Shown in pieces: positions 1-9,705 of a stretch of 64,000 bases of DNA. This DNA is from Rattus norvegicus. Taxonomy: Eukaryota > Chordata > Mammalia > Rodentia > Muridae. Under the pieces are notes generated by a model. The model was not told the DNA's origin, did no database searches, and saw only the letters and a program-made list of their open reading frames with translations. Where the stretch lies: NCBI RefSeq assembly GCF_036323735.1, contig NC_086023.1, forward strand, positions 14,410,001 to 14,474,000, in the 5' to 3' direction. Position 1 is the first letter of the stretch, and the number at the start of each line of letters is the position of its first letter. The position numbers and the translations under genes were made by a program.

Positions 1-732
1 CTCCACTCACACTTGCTTGCTGGGTGCCGAGTGTCTCAGGGTATAGACTGCAGTCATTGAGAGGTTCCAGCTAAGCACTCCTGGTAAGTTACCTAAAGAC
101 ATCTCAGAAAGGGAGATCGGAATCTTGGTGTCTCCAGATGTGTGTTTTGATTTCTTTCTTTCTTTTTTTTGCCATTGAAAAGCAATAATCAATCTCATCT
201 CTACTTTTGTATAGCGTTGGGTCCCATAAACCTTCCCACGTATGTAGCAAGCTACAGAGATAGGTTTCAATTTGGGTCTTCTGATGCAGAAACCTAACTT
301 TACAATTTTGTAAAAGAAAAAATAAATAAATAGGACATTGGGTTGAAAGTATGGAGGTGGGAATTACAACCAAAACCCTATAAAACTCTGTATTGAGTCA
401 GAGATAAAGGAAGGACATTTTTAAGCTGAGGGCAGTGTGTTAGAACCTGTGGATGAGTGATTGTTCTGCCTTTCCTTGACGGAAATGCTAAATTACTTAA
501 ACAGTATAGACAAGACTGGAAACACAAATTACTTACATTTAAAACTTTTACCATCATAACGAATCGTATTGATAATTTTTAAAGCTTTAATTGATCGTAA
601 AGCAAATTTTAATAAACTTTGTCAATGTCAGATGTTGAGAGTTTAGATTCATATTATCTTAGCCAAAACAATAAGATAGATTTTTATTTCCATACCAGTG
701 ATTTCAATTATTTTCAACATGTCTCTGACAGC
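1..732. other. Unique noncoding DNA
   Basis: No SINE, L1 or exon signature is recognisable. Short ORFs on both strands lack family-like composition and plausible splice contexts. The segment is AT-rich from about 480 to 700. Confidence 0.5.
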
Positions 733-793
733 TGTCTGTCTGTCTGTCTCTGTCCATCCATCCATCCACCCATCCATCTGTCTGTCTATCCAT
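733..793. repeat. (TGTC)n/(CATC)n compound microsatellite
   Basis: Tandem TGTC units pass into CATC units and back to TGTC. The overlapping ORFs on either strand are readings of this repeat and its flanks. Confidence 0.85.
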
Positions 794-2374
794 TTTTCTT
801 TTAGAAAGTAGAGATGTTGCCATCTTCCTTTCACATTAAGCTCCCTTCTCATGACAGAGATGGTGAAACTGGAGGAGGAGTAGAAGAAGCCAGGAAGCTC
901 TTCCTTGATCAGGTACCAGCCTAAGTTGGCCAGCTTAATTCCTAGGATGCTAGACTCTCCTTTCAGGAGAAGGAAACAGAAAAATTTTGGAGTTAGGATG
1001 AAAAGAAATAACCTACAAACAATGGAATTGAACACAAAGGTGAAGTGTTCTTATTGGCCAAATGAGTTCATTCATTAAGAAAGCGAGCTATTGTAAATAG
1101 ATGGCCAACTCACACTCTTTGTACAGATGGTCTAATTAACACTTACGAGGATGATTAAGAGACAGGAAAACACGTATTTTGTCTACAACTGTTGTTAAAG
1201 CACATATACTGAGCGTTGAATGTAGCAGGTGTTCAGTGGATGTTTGTAGAATAATATATACACGATTTATGCAAAATCTATCAAGATCTGGCTCTACTCC
1301 AATACTGGCTTCTGATAGTAGGGTAATTTTGATCAGTAGATATAGTGGGATTTAGCCAGAGAGAACAAGAGTGGGCAAAACTACAGAATGAAAATTTAAG
1401 GGCACACTGGGAATGACAAGTGGTCCACTTTGCCTTGAAGAAGCAACACTGTGAACATGTCTCTGGGAGCCAGGTCATAAAGGGTATTAAAAATCCTGAT
1501 GAGAAATTGAACTTTTGTCCTAAAAGCACCCAGGAACCTATATCACTTCAAACATCATAGAAAAATTATTTTTTTATCTCTCTTTTTTCTTTTTTTTATT
1601 AGCTTAAGTATTTCTTATATACATTAAAGACCCATCTGATGTACCAGTGCGACGAGTGTTTTCCTTTAACTCAAGTACTTCATTACTTCAAACGAAAAGC
1701 AGTCAAGTTGGTGCTGACACAGGGAGACAGGACATGAGAAGTGCTATGCATCAAGACCCAAGGCTTCGAATGTGATACTGTTAAACAGTGAAGGTCATTT
1801 TCCATTCAGTTTAGCAGGAAGAGACACCAAGAATCTCCAGTGTGTAGATCATGGATAGCTATCACAGAAGCTAATGGGAACGCTTGGATTCAGTGTTTAA
1901 AGTTTCTTGAGAAAGACAGACATATATACATGAACATTTTAAAAACCTTGGCAAAGGGATTCAGTCAGAGTATGGAGGCGGTTGTGTGGGATGGCTGAGA
2001 AAGGAAATAGAAGAAGTTGGGCAGATAGGAAAGGACTAGGTGGAGCTGGGGAAGGAACGGACGGCGTCTTAAAAAATACTTCTTGCATGAAATTTTTAGA
2101 GAACTAAATTCTTAAAAAGGGAAAGGGGCTTTGGGTGAGGACATAATCTTGTTCAAAGAAAGTTGACAGGTATAGTTTGAAAAAAATAGATACATACCTT
2201 TTGTTTTAGTAAGCAGACACTGAAATTCATGACCTAGGTACTTAGGTCATATCCGAGATCATGCAGACATGAACTGACATTTTTAAAAATACAGCTCAAA
2301 ACTTGCATCTTCTGACACAAAGTCTGTTATAGATTTTTATATTTTCAAATTTTGTATTAGCATGTGTTGGCTAT
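794..2374. other. Unique or unrecognised noncoding DNA
   Basis: No recognisable interspersed repeat or exon. Near 1570-1600 there is a short T-rich tract. Confidence 0.4.
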
Positions 2375-2905
2375 GCATCATGGAGGAAGATCACACAGAA
2401 AGGGAAAGGGACAAGAAGCATAAGGGAGGGGTGATAGGAGGGAGAGCTAAAACTAAGGGCCATCTGAGGAGTTGCATGGAAACCTAATACAGCAGACACT
2501 TCTCAAAACATGCACGCATATGAAAGGAACCCAAACAGAATCACCGAATAACAGGGAAGATGAAGTTCAACTGGACATCTCTTGTCACTGGATGAAACCG
2601 CCAGTGCTGGGATGGGTTATGCCCCAGTGAATGGGTGAGTGTCCACACCAGTGTGCTTCTTGTACTTTTTCTTTGGTTCTTTTTAAATTTTTTTTGTTTG
2701 TTTTATCCTGTTCTGGTTTGTTTGCTTTTTATATCATCATCGTTGTCATCATCATCATCATCGTTATTAGATATCTGTTTTCTAATGAGAGGAAGAAAGG
2801 ATGTGGATTTGGATGAGTGGGGAACGGGGAGGATCTGGGAGGAGTTGAAGGAGGGAAAACCGTAATCAGAATATATTGTATTAAAATTTGTTTTCAATAA
2901 AAGTA
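2375..2905 (+). mobile_element. Old rodent L1 (Lx-like) 3' end
   Basis: The last 150 bp have the form of rodent L1 3' ends: a G-rich stretch (about 2815-2850) with GGATCTGGGAGGAGTTG, then AATCAGAATATATTGTATT, then a polyadenylation signal AATAAA at 2896-2901. An (ATC)n run at about 2738-2766 sits inside it. The 5' limit is uncertain, and no ORF2 remains. Confidence 0.6.
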
Positions 2906-3526
2906 AACGCATGTTAGCCTATATTGATTATGCTTATTGGGATTCACTACGGCATTTTCATGGAGCATGTAATGCATTTTTATCATCATTTTCTCCGTAC
3001 CATCTCCTGTTCTCATTGATCCTCTCCCTCTTCCTGAGTAGTCTCTCACACCGCACAACTACCTTGCCTTTCTGATGACCCAATGAGGTTCTTGAGGGTT
3101 TCTTACAGGGTTCTGGGTAAGGGATTATTCATCAGAACATAAGCAGCTTACAAGTGGCTGCACTACTGAAGAAATTATACCTCCTTCTCCCGGTTACAAT
3201 TAACTGTCCATAGCTATTCAGGGAGGAGTGTGGGCCTCATGAACCTCTCCCTCTATCTGCCATTATCTTTTTGGTAGGTCTTAGGGAAGGGGTGAGTCAA
3301 GGACTCTTCTGTTTCATATAAGGGAATGCTGATAGTTCCAGTCTTGTGTGCTTTCTGGGCTGTTAGTTACAACTGTACAGGATCAAGAATGCAGTGACCA
3401 TGTCGTGCTTGTCTACAATCTACTTCCTCTAGCTTTGACATTCTTTCTGACCTATCTTCTATGATATTCCCTCAATAATGGAGGTGGTGATGTAGAAGCC
3501 CTAAATATGGCGGAGTCTCTCATTGT

Positions 3527-3801
3527 GGCCAGACGGATAACTCAGTAACTAAAAAATCACTTGCTAAGCAAGCCTGATCACCCGAGTTCAGACTCCTACA
3601 GATATGGTGGTAAGTGTTTGTAACCCCGGCATCCTACAGTGAACTGGGACTCCATGGCAGCCAGACTGGAACACACAGTGTAGTGGCAGACACAAGGGAG
3701 ACCCTCTCTCAGACAGGATGGAGGGCAGGGACTGACACCCAAGGTTGTCAGTTGTTTTATGACACACGCCCCGTGGCATGCATATGCACTCATACATGAA
3801 C

Positions 3802-3802
<1 letters not shown>
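3527..3802 (+). mobile_element. B4-type SINE (tRNA-like head fused to B1-like body)
   Basis: A degraded tRNA-like head (GGATAACTCAGTAAC ... CTTGCTAAGCAAGC ... GAGTTCAGACTCC) is followed by a B1-like middle (GTTTGTAACCCCGGCATCC, GAGACCCTCTCTCA). It then has the usual 3' segment and runs directly into (GT)n. Divergence is high, so it is an old copy. Confidence 0.7.

Positions 3803-3842
<40 letters not shown>
3803..3842. repeat. (GT)n microsatellite
   Basis: About 20 perfect GT units directly after the B4 SINE, a common place for CA/GT tracts in rodent genomes. The minus-strand ORFs here with poly-(Thr-His) are readings of this tract. Confidence 0.95.
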
Positions 3843-3846
<4 letters not shown>

Positions 3847-4250
3847 CTACACATAAACATATACATAAGTAAACAAACAGACACATATTTTTGAAACCAG
3901 TTCCTTCCTCTCCGTGCTTTGGGCAGTTATAAGTCACTACAGTTATTGCTCCCCATTGCAAAACTGAGCTTTTGGGCCAAAGCTGGTGGCACCAGTAATC
4001 TATGTGTATAAACATAGCCCCCCCCATAAACGTAATTCTTTAGGAGGCAGTTTGAAGATATATCAAGTTTATTTAGTGAAGCAATAGCAACAGCTTCTCC
4101 ACCATGGCCTGCAATGTGTCCAGCAATGAACTGGGCCTCCAGTCTAATCAGAGAGCGGTTGGTTACGAACGCTCATGAACTGACTTGCCACTCCCACACC
4201 AGCGGCACATCTGTCTAGTTGCTAGTGTAAACTCAGGGTCACAGCCAAGT

Positions 4251-4264
4251 AAGACTTTTGACGA
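4251..4264 (+). repeat. Left target-site duplication of the chimeric insertion
   Basis: AAGACTTTTGACGA here is repeated exactly at 7730-7743. The first copy abuts the 5' end of L1 sequence and the second abuts a poly(A) tail. This is the layout left by target-primed reverse transcription. Confidence 0.9.
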
Positions 4265-5024
4265 GGTTTACCGGAAGTCCCACACCCGCGGATCCCGGCC
4301 CGCAGCAGCTTTCTGCTCCCAAACCCCGTGGGAGAGAGACCTCACCGCCTGATCAGGTGGGCACTCCTGAGGCTGCAGAGCGGAGGAGACCACCAACACT
4401 GCCCACCCCTGCCCACATCCCTGGCCCAAGAGGCAACTGTATAAGGCCTCTGGGTTCCCGTAGGGGAGGGCCCAGGAGCGGCAGGACCCCTGCGCCTGAG
4501 ACACTGCCGGAACCTGAAGGAAACAGACCGGATAAACAGTTCTCTGCACCCAAATCCCGTGGGAGGGAGAGCTAAACCTTCAGAGAGGCAGACAAGCCTG
4601 GGAAACCAGAAGAGTCTGCTCTCTGCACACACATCTCGGACGCCAGAGGAAAAAGCCAAAGACCATCTGGAACCCTGGTGCACTGAAGCTCCCGGAAGGG
4701 GCGGCACAGGTCTTCCTGGTTGCTGCCGCTGCAGAGAGCCCGTGGGCAGCACCCCACGAGCGAACTTGAGCCTCGGGGCCACAGGTAAGACCAAATTTTC
4801 TGCTGCAAGAAAGCTGCCTGGTGAACTCAAGACACAGGCCCACAGGAACAGCTGAAGACCTGTAGAGAGGAAAAACTACACGCCCGAAAGCAGAACACTC
4901 TGTCTCCATAACTGGCTGAAAGAAAACAGGAAAACAGGTCTACAGCACTCCTGACACACAGGCTTATAGGACAGTCTAGCCACAGTCAGAAATAGCAGAA
5001 CAAAGTAACACTAGAGATAATCTG
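4265..5024 (+). promoter_or_regulatory. L1 5'UTR (internal promoter region)
   Basis: A GC- and CpG-rich 760-bp leader directly upstream of ORF1. It contains two related blocks about 230 bp apart (about 4309-4340 and 4537-4573), each centred on CCCGTGGGAG, resembling the repeated modules of rodent L1 promoters. Rodent L1 5'UTRs contain the RNA polymerase II promoter. Whether this copy is active cannot be seen from sequence. Confidence 0.75.
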
Positions 5025-6080
5025 ATGGCGAGAGGCAAGCACAGGAACCCAAGCAACAGAAACCAAGACTACATGGCATCATCGGAGCCCAATTCTCCCA
5101 CCAAAGCAAACACGGAATATCCAAACACACCAGAAAAGCAAGATCTAGTTTCAAAATCATATTTGATCATGATGCTGGAGGACTTCAAGAAAGACATAAA
5201 GAACTCCCTTAGAGAACAAGTAGAAGCCTACAGAGAGGAATCGCAAAAATCCCTGAAAGAATTCCAGGAAAACACAATCAAACAGTTGAAGGAATTAAAA
5301 ATGGAAATAGAAGCAATCAAGAAAGAACACATGGAAACAACCCTGGACATAGAAAATCAAAAGAAAAGACAAGGAGCTGTAGATACAAGCTTCACCAACA
5401 GAATACAAGAGATGGAAGAGAGAATCTCGGGAGCAGAAGATTCCATAGAAATCATTGACTCAACTGTCAAAGATAATGTAAAGCAGAAAAAGCTACTGGT
5501 CCAAAACATACAGGAAATCCAGGACTCAATGAGAAGATCAAACCTAAGGATAATAGGTATAGAAGAGAGTGAAGACTCCCAGCTCAAAGGACCAGTAAAT
5601 ATCTTCAACAAAATCATAGAAGAAAACTTCCCTAACCTAAAAAAAGAGATACCCATAGGCATACAAGAAGCCTACAGAACTCCAAATAGATTGGACCAGA
5701 AAAGAAACACCTCCCGTCACATAATTGTCAAAACACCAAACGCACAAAATAAAGAAAGAATATTAAAAGCAGTAAGGGAAAAAGGTCAAGTAACATATAA
5801 AGGCAGACCTATCAGAATCACACCAGACTTCTCGCCAGAAACTATGAAGGCCAGAAGATCCTGGACTGATGTCATACAGACCCTAAGAGAACACAAATGC
5901 CAGCCCAGGTTACTGTATCCTGCAAAACTCTCAATTAACATAGATGGAGAAACCAAGATATTCCATGACAAAACCAAATTTACACAATATCTTTCTACAA
6001 ATCCAGCACTACAAAGGATAATAAAGGGTAAAGCCCAACATAAGGAGGCAAGCTATACCCTAGAAGAAGCAAGAAACTAA
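5025..6080 (+). CDS. LINE-1 ORF1 protein, full length (351 aa)
   Basis: L1 ORF1 encodes the trimeric RNA-binding chaperone of the L1 ribonucleoprotein, which acts in cytoplasm and nucleus with the ORF2 protein. The reading frame is open from ATG (MARGKHRNPSNRNQ) to TAA, with no frameshift. Residues about 45-150 form a heptad-rich coiled coil dense in Lys, Glu, Leu and Ile. Residues about 150-250 contain the RRM-like section, with RRSNLRIIGIEE at its start and KEIPIGIQEAYRTPNRLD near its end. The C-terminal domain follows, including RHIIVKTPNAQNKERILKAVREK and PRLLYPAKLSI. The length is close to that of rodent ORF1 proteins. It is preceded by its own 5'UTR, but the downstream ORF2 is cut off, so this copy cannot mobilise itself. 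It could act only in trans if expressed. Confidence 0.93.
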   Translation: MARGKHRNPSNRNQDYMASSEPNSPTKANTEYPNTPEKQDLVSKSYLIMMLEDFKKDIKNSLREQVEAYREESQKSLKEFQENTIKQLKELKMEIEAIKKEHMETTLDIENQKKRQGAVDTSFTNRIQEMEERISGAEDSIEIIDSTVKDNVKQKKLLVQNIQEIQDSMRRSNLRIIGIEESEDSQLKGPVNIFNKIIEENFPNLKKEIPIGIQEAYRTPNRLDQKRNTSRHIIVKTPNAQNKERILKAVREKGQVTYKGRPIRITPDFSPETMKARRSWTDVIQTLREHKCQPRLLYPAKLSINIDGETKIFHDKTKFTQYLSTNPALQRIIKGKAQHKEASYTLEEARN

Positions 6081-6139
6081 TCGTCTTGGCAACAAAACAA
6101 AGAGAAGAAAAGCACACAAACATAACCTCATATCCAAAT

Positions 6140-6480
6140 ATGAATATAACAGGAAGCAATAATCACTATTCCTTAATATCTCTCAACATCAATGGCCTCA
6201 ACTCCCCAATAAAAAGACATAGATTAACAAACTGGATACGCAATGAGGACCCTGCATTCTGCTGCCTACAGGAAACACACCTCAGAGACAAAGACAGACA
6301 CTACCTCAGAGTGAAAGGCTGGAAAACAACTTTCCAAGCAAATGGTCAGAAGAAGCAAGCTGGAGTAGCCATTCTAATATCAAATAAAATCAATTTTCAA
6401 TTAAAAGTCATCAAAAAAGATAAGGAAGGACACTTCATATTCATCAAAGGAAAAATCCACCAAGATGAACTCTCAATCCT
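6140..6480 (+). pseudogene. LINE-1 ORF2, 5' fragment (endonuclease domain start only)
   Basis: About 114 residues from MNITGSNNH match the start of L1 ORF2, the endonuclease/reverse transcriptase. Visible motifs are SLNINGLNSPIKRHRL (with the catalytic Asn of the endonuclease), CCLQETHL (catalytic Glu), GWKTTFQANGQKKQAGVAIL and KDKEGHFIFIKG. L1 identity stops after ELSIL, where an NIYAPN-type motif is expected. The frame then runs into unrelated sequence and stops at 6554-6556. The reverse transcriptase, the Cys-rich domain and the rest of the endonuclease are absent, so it is inactive. Confidence 0.9.
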
Positions 6481-7711
6481 CATCTTCGGTTGGTTTATAT
6501 ACAAGTGTGCAATTTCTAGGCTTGAAAGTAAAATGATGCTATCTGGTGCTGGATAGAGGAGCCTTATTTTTTATTATGGCAGCTTGCTATTTTTGTAACA
6601 TGGTGATTTGGTTGAACACAATAAAGTACAGTAGTAACTGATCTCCCCTTCTTCCTGGATGAGTGAAGAGATGATTAAATGTTGATGTCAGCATCCTTGA
6701 GCATATTCAGATGAGCTTCTGCTTCTGTTGAAAAGGATGCTGTGTTTGATTGTGGTCCAAAGCTTTGAAGCACTACTTGGCATCTCCTTCCTTGGAGGTC
6801 TCACTGTTTAAACATAACAGATTTGATAGCTTGTTGGTAAGGTGAGGTCCAGCTTGTCTCCACTAGGTCATCTTCATGTGAATCTGGTGGTTATACGGTT
6901 TTGTTCTAGGGATATTTCATTTTTTTAATAACGGTTTTAGCTGACATTCATGGAGAGAATGAATCCTTAGAACTGTGCCACTAGTGAAAGGAAATCCTGT
7001 CTAGAGTATGTTTCTTTACAAAGCTGTGTCACACCATCCTTTGGGCCCTCTGCTGGAAAAGTAGAATCAAGTCTCAAATAATGCCTTTTAAATTGTATCC
7101 TCTAGTATTATAGATGTAGGACAGTACTGTATCATACCTCTGTGGATGTAAAATAGCTTGTACCTGCTTTATGATACGTAGTAGTGACCGTGCTTTATCA
7201 GAGCTGTTTTTAATGATGTTGCTCAGAATGTTTTCTTTCCAGATGATGATTGAGAAGCTAATTAAAAAAAAAAAAATGGTGCCAGGTACCACAAGAGTAA
7301 CAGAACTGTGCTGTTTTCTCGGGTTTTGTTTTTTTACTTTTTTTTTTTTTTTAATGGAGTGTGCTGGATGTCTCTACAGTTTTGTTCAGATGACTGCAGA
7401 ACCTGGAAAAGCTGTTGCTGCTGTTGATGCATAACACACTGCTATTATTGGTCTTTTTATATAAATATAAATATATATACAGATATATAATTTGAATTTT
7501 TTGAAACTTTAGCTGTGCTGTCAACTTTGGAAAAAAGTATCCCCGTTTACTGTGTTGAGTTGGCACTGTACAGAAATTAACAGCCATATTGGTCTAGAAA
7601 TGTTGAACTTAAGTTTTTTCCATTTGTACAGGGGTAACACACTGTATTAAATATGTAAGGTCTTATCTACGTGGGTTTGATTACAAAAACTAATAAAGTA
7701 TTCTCTAAATT
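6481..7711 (+). pseudogene. Retrocopied 3'UTR of an unidentified cellular mRNA
   Basis: About 1.2 kb of AT-rich sequence without ORFs and without L1 or SINE hallmarks. It has a canonical AATAAA at 7692-7697, ends about 13 bp later at CTCTAAATTA, and continues as an A-rich tail to 7730. It is intronless and bounded on its 3' side by the target-site duplication, as expected of a processed retrocopy truncated to its 3'UTR. Internal A and T runs (7265-7275, 7338-7352) are part of the copied message. I could not name the parent gene. Confidence 0.72.
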
Positions 7712-7729
7712 AAAAAAAAAAGAAAAAAA

Positions 7730-7743
7730 AAGACTTTTGACGA
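7730..7743 (+). repeat. Right target-site duplication of the chimeric insertion
   Basis: An exact second copy of AAGACTTTTGACGA (see 4251-4264), immediately after the A-rich tail. Confidence 0.9.
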
Positions 7744-7804
7744 TGACTCTCCCCATAGAAGTCCTAGGCCTCTTACAACTCTTAAGTTCTAAGGTTTTTA
7801 TTTA

Positions 7805-7808
<4 letters not shown>

Positions 7809-7835
<27 letters not shown>

Positions 7836-7860
7836 TCGTGTGCACGCACGCGCGTGCATG
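7809..7860. repeat. (TG)n microsatellite
   Basis: Perfect TG units grading into mixed purine-pyrimidine alternation (GTGCACGCACGCGCGTGCATG), a pattern that can adopt Z-DNA. Confidence 0.9.
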
Positions 7861-7959
7861 TACAAAGAGAGGGTTGGGGAGAAGGAGGGAGGAAGGGAGG
7901 CACTGAGAGGGAAAAAGAGCACATTTTATGTGTTTGCCAAGGTGCAAGTGTGGAAGGAC

Positions 7960-8216
7960 AAAGCTTTAATGTCAGTTTTTCCTTCCCTTTGAGTCAGGGA
8001 CTCTGTTGTCTTTCTGCTGGGTACCAGGCTAGCTGGCCTGTGAACTTCCGGGTACTCTCTTGTCTCTGCGTCCAATTCCCCCATAGGAACACCATGATGA
8101 GAGACACTCCCATTGTGCTTCTAGCTCTCCTGTAAGTTCTAGGGTCTTGAACTTGGGTTTTCTTGCCTGGGCAGCAAGTGTTTTTACCCTGAGTGCCATC
8201 TTCCCAACCTGTTTTC
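7960..8216 (-). mobile_element. B4-type SINE, antisense
   Basis: On the plus strand the 3' end reads as a reverse tRNA-like head (TTGAACTTGGGTTTTCTTGCC ... GGCAGCAAGTG ... TGAGTGCCATCTTCCCAACC), preceded by B1-like text. The adjacent (TG)n lies at its tail end. An old, diverged copy. Confidence 0.6.
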
Positions 8217-9266
8217 GAAATCACAGAATGAAATCCAAACTTCCGGGTACCACTTGAGCCTCTTACGTAAGAAACTTCGTCCATGTAGCTTTTTGCTAGA
8301 GAGCTTTAGAAAGACCTCTTTTATTTCTTTCTGAGGACTTCTGGTATTGTTATATTGCTCTTGAACGGCATGTCATGAAACCTGCTGAGACGAGCCCATG
8401 TTTCCTTGGCACTTCGATATGAGAAACCTCATTTTCTTATCCTAATCAATTTCACAATGCTAGGCATAAGAACATGGCGATACTATATTCCAATTAAAAT
8501 TACCGGCACTGTAGTCAAGATGGCATTTTGTTAAGGTCATTGGTAAAAGAGAAGTAGATTGGTGTTTTAAGATCTATATTCTCCGAAGTACACAGTGCCA
8601 AGGAAAAACAGGCTCATTGCTTTCCCAGCACCTGCCCAGATTTTCTTCTTATAATCCAGAGCAAATGGCAGTCAATGACAAGGTGGGACGTCTAAGTAAA
8701 ACCACAAGGCTGGGGGGTTGTATTGCTGGGGTCAGGATAAGAAGAGCCTGTGGCAGGCAGCGTGGCTCTGGGCCATCAATTAAACCATCATATGTCAGCT
8801 ATCAACTTTCTCCTGTAGTGTAAGGAGAGAGCCGTCTCCTCACTTACAATTATTTTCTCTTCTTTCATAAAAATAGAAGGTGGAGCATGTCCTCAAAAGA
8901 GCTATCAAAACGGCATCACTCCCAAGAACATGGTTATTGTGTGAGTCCGTTTACTTTCCTAAGAGGTGAAATTGTTTACTGAAACTGACGTAAGTTACTT
9001 AACAATGACATGCTGAGAGAAAAGGAAAAAAGAGTTAGGGATACATGTTTGGGATGGAGTTATAGATACTAAGCAATTCATTTCATAAAAAAAAATAAAA
9101 AATAAAATTAAAAACCAAACAAACCAAAAAAAAAAAAAACCTAATGATGGGCCTGACTTTAATTATATGAATAAAATTAATATGAACCCTGTGGTATTGT
9201 GGTACAACTAAAATTTTACTAAAAATTGTTGAGCACTTAAAGTTAATAAATTTTATAGTGTGTAGA
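8217..9266. other. Unique noncoding DNA
   Basis: No exon or confident repeat found. A-rich from about 9085 to 9140, just before an ID insertion. Confidence 0.4.
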
Positions 9267-9357
9267 TTTTTTTTTTTTTTTTCGGAGCTGGGGACCGAAC
9301 CCCGGGCCTTGCGCTTGCTGGGCAAGCGCTCTACCACTGAGCTAAATCCCCAACCCC
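9267..9357 (-). mobile_element. ID SINE (BC1 type), antisense
   Basis: A poly(T) run (reverse A tail, 9267-9282) precedes the reverse of a tRNA(Ala)-derived ID body. Reading the minus strand it gives GGGGTTGGGGATTTAGCTCA at its start and the usual A and B boxes of an RNA polymerase III promoter. A short imperfect duplication (TGTAGATT/TGTAAATT) may flank it. Confidence 0.9.
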
Positions 9358-9399
9358 TGTAAATTGTATTTCAATAGCGTTATTAAAATAATTGCTTAA

Positions 9400-9523
9400 G
9401 GGCACTAGATCAATAGCCCAGTAGCTGAGCTCTTGCCTAACACAGAGGTTTAAGTCCTGGTTTAAATCCTCCTCTTCTTCCTCTTCCTCTTCCTCCTTTC
9501 TCCCCTCCTCTTCCTCCTCTTCT
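9400..9523 (+). mobile_element. Degraded ID-like element followed by a TTCC/TCC-rich tract
   Basis: CCCAGTAGCTGAGCTCTTGCC and TTTAAGTCCTGG resemble a decayed tRNA-derived head. The pyrimidine-rich run at about 9464-9523 follows it. Confidence 0.4.
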
Positions 9524-9617
9524 TAGGGTTGTTTGGTGTATATAGCTAATGAAATTGTAACAAAAAAGCAAAAGAAAAAAAAAACAAAAAACATTTAAGA
9601 TGTACAATTTCTCGTCA

Positions 9618-9705
9618 GCCATGGTGGTTCACATCTGCCATTCCAACTCTTGTGGGCTAAGGGCAGGAGGATTGCTGTGAGTTCAAGGCTAGACTAATCT
9701 AAATG
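9618..9705 (+). mobile_element. B1 SINE fragment
   Basis: CAGCCATGGTGGTTCACATCTG, GGCAGGAGGATTGCTGTGAG and TTCAAGGCTAGACT are diagnostic of a B1 (7SL-derived) element in plus orientation. The 3' part is lost. Confidence 0.75.

Larger units (their letters stand above)
2990..4250 (-). mobile_element. Old L1-derived 3' region, antisense, split by later insertions
   Basis: Pyrimidine-rich text at 2990-3525 and the phrase around 3995-4130 (ATCTATG.GTATAAACATAG followed by TTAGGAGGCAGTTTG) match my memory of antisense 3' regions of old rodent L1 copies. A B4 SINE interrupts it at 3527-3842 and the chimeric insertion begins at 4251. The sequence seems to resume at 7744. The subfamily is not assignable by eye. 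Confidence 0.45.
4251..7743 (+). mobile_element. Chimeric retroinsertion: L1 5' half joined to a cellular mRNA 3' end
   Basis: One 14-bp direct repeat flanks the whole unit, so it most likely entered in a single L1-mediated event. Its parts in order are: a GC-rich rat-type L1 5'UTR (4265-5024); a complete ORF1 (5025-6080); the first third of the ORF2 endonuclease domain (from 6140); a sharp switch near 6480 to AT-rich non-L1 sequence; a polyadenylation signal AATAAA at 7692-7697; and an A-rich tail at 7711-7730. No L1 3'UTR is present. The downstream part has the look of a long vertebrate 3'UTR. The simplest reading is template switching: synthesis began on the tail of a cellular mRNA and jumped to L1 RNA. 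Reverse transcription of a fused L1-gene transcript is the alternative. Confidence 0.82.

Noticed and set aside
3588..4027. Minus-strand ORFs with poly-(His-Thr) runs
   Set aside because: They read a (GT)n microsatellite and B4 SINE sequence. No start context or exon borders.
6086..6139. Extended ORF2 start at 6086
   Set aside because: Position 6086 is TTG, not ATG. The first ATG in frame with ORF2 homology is at 6140.
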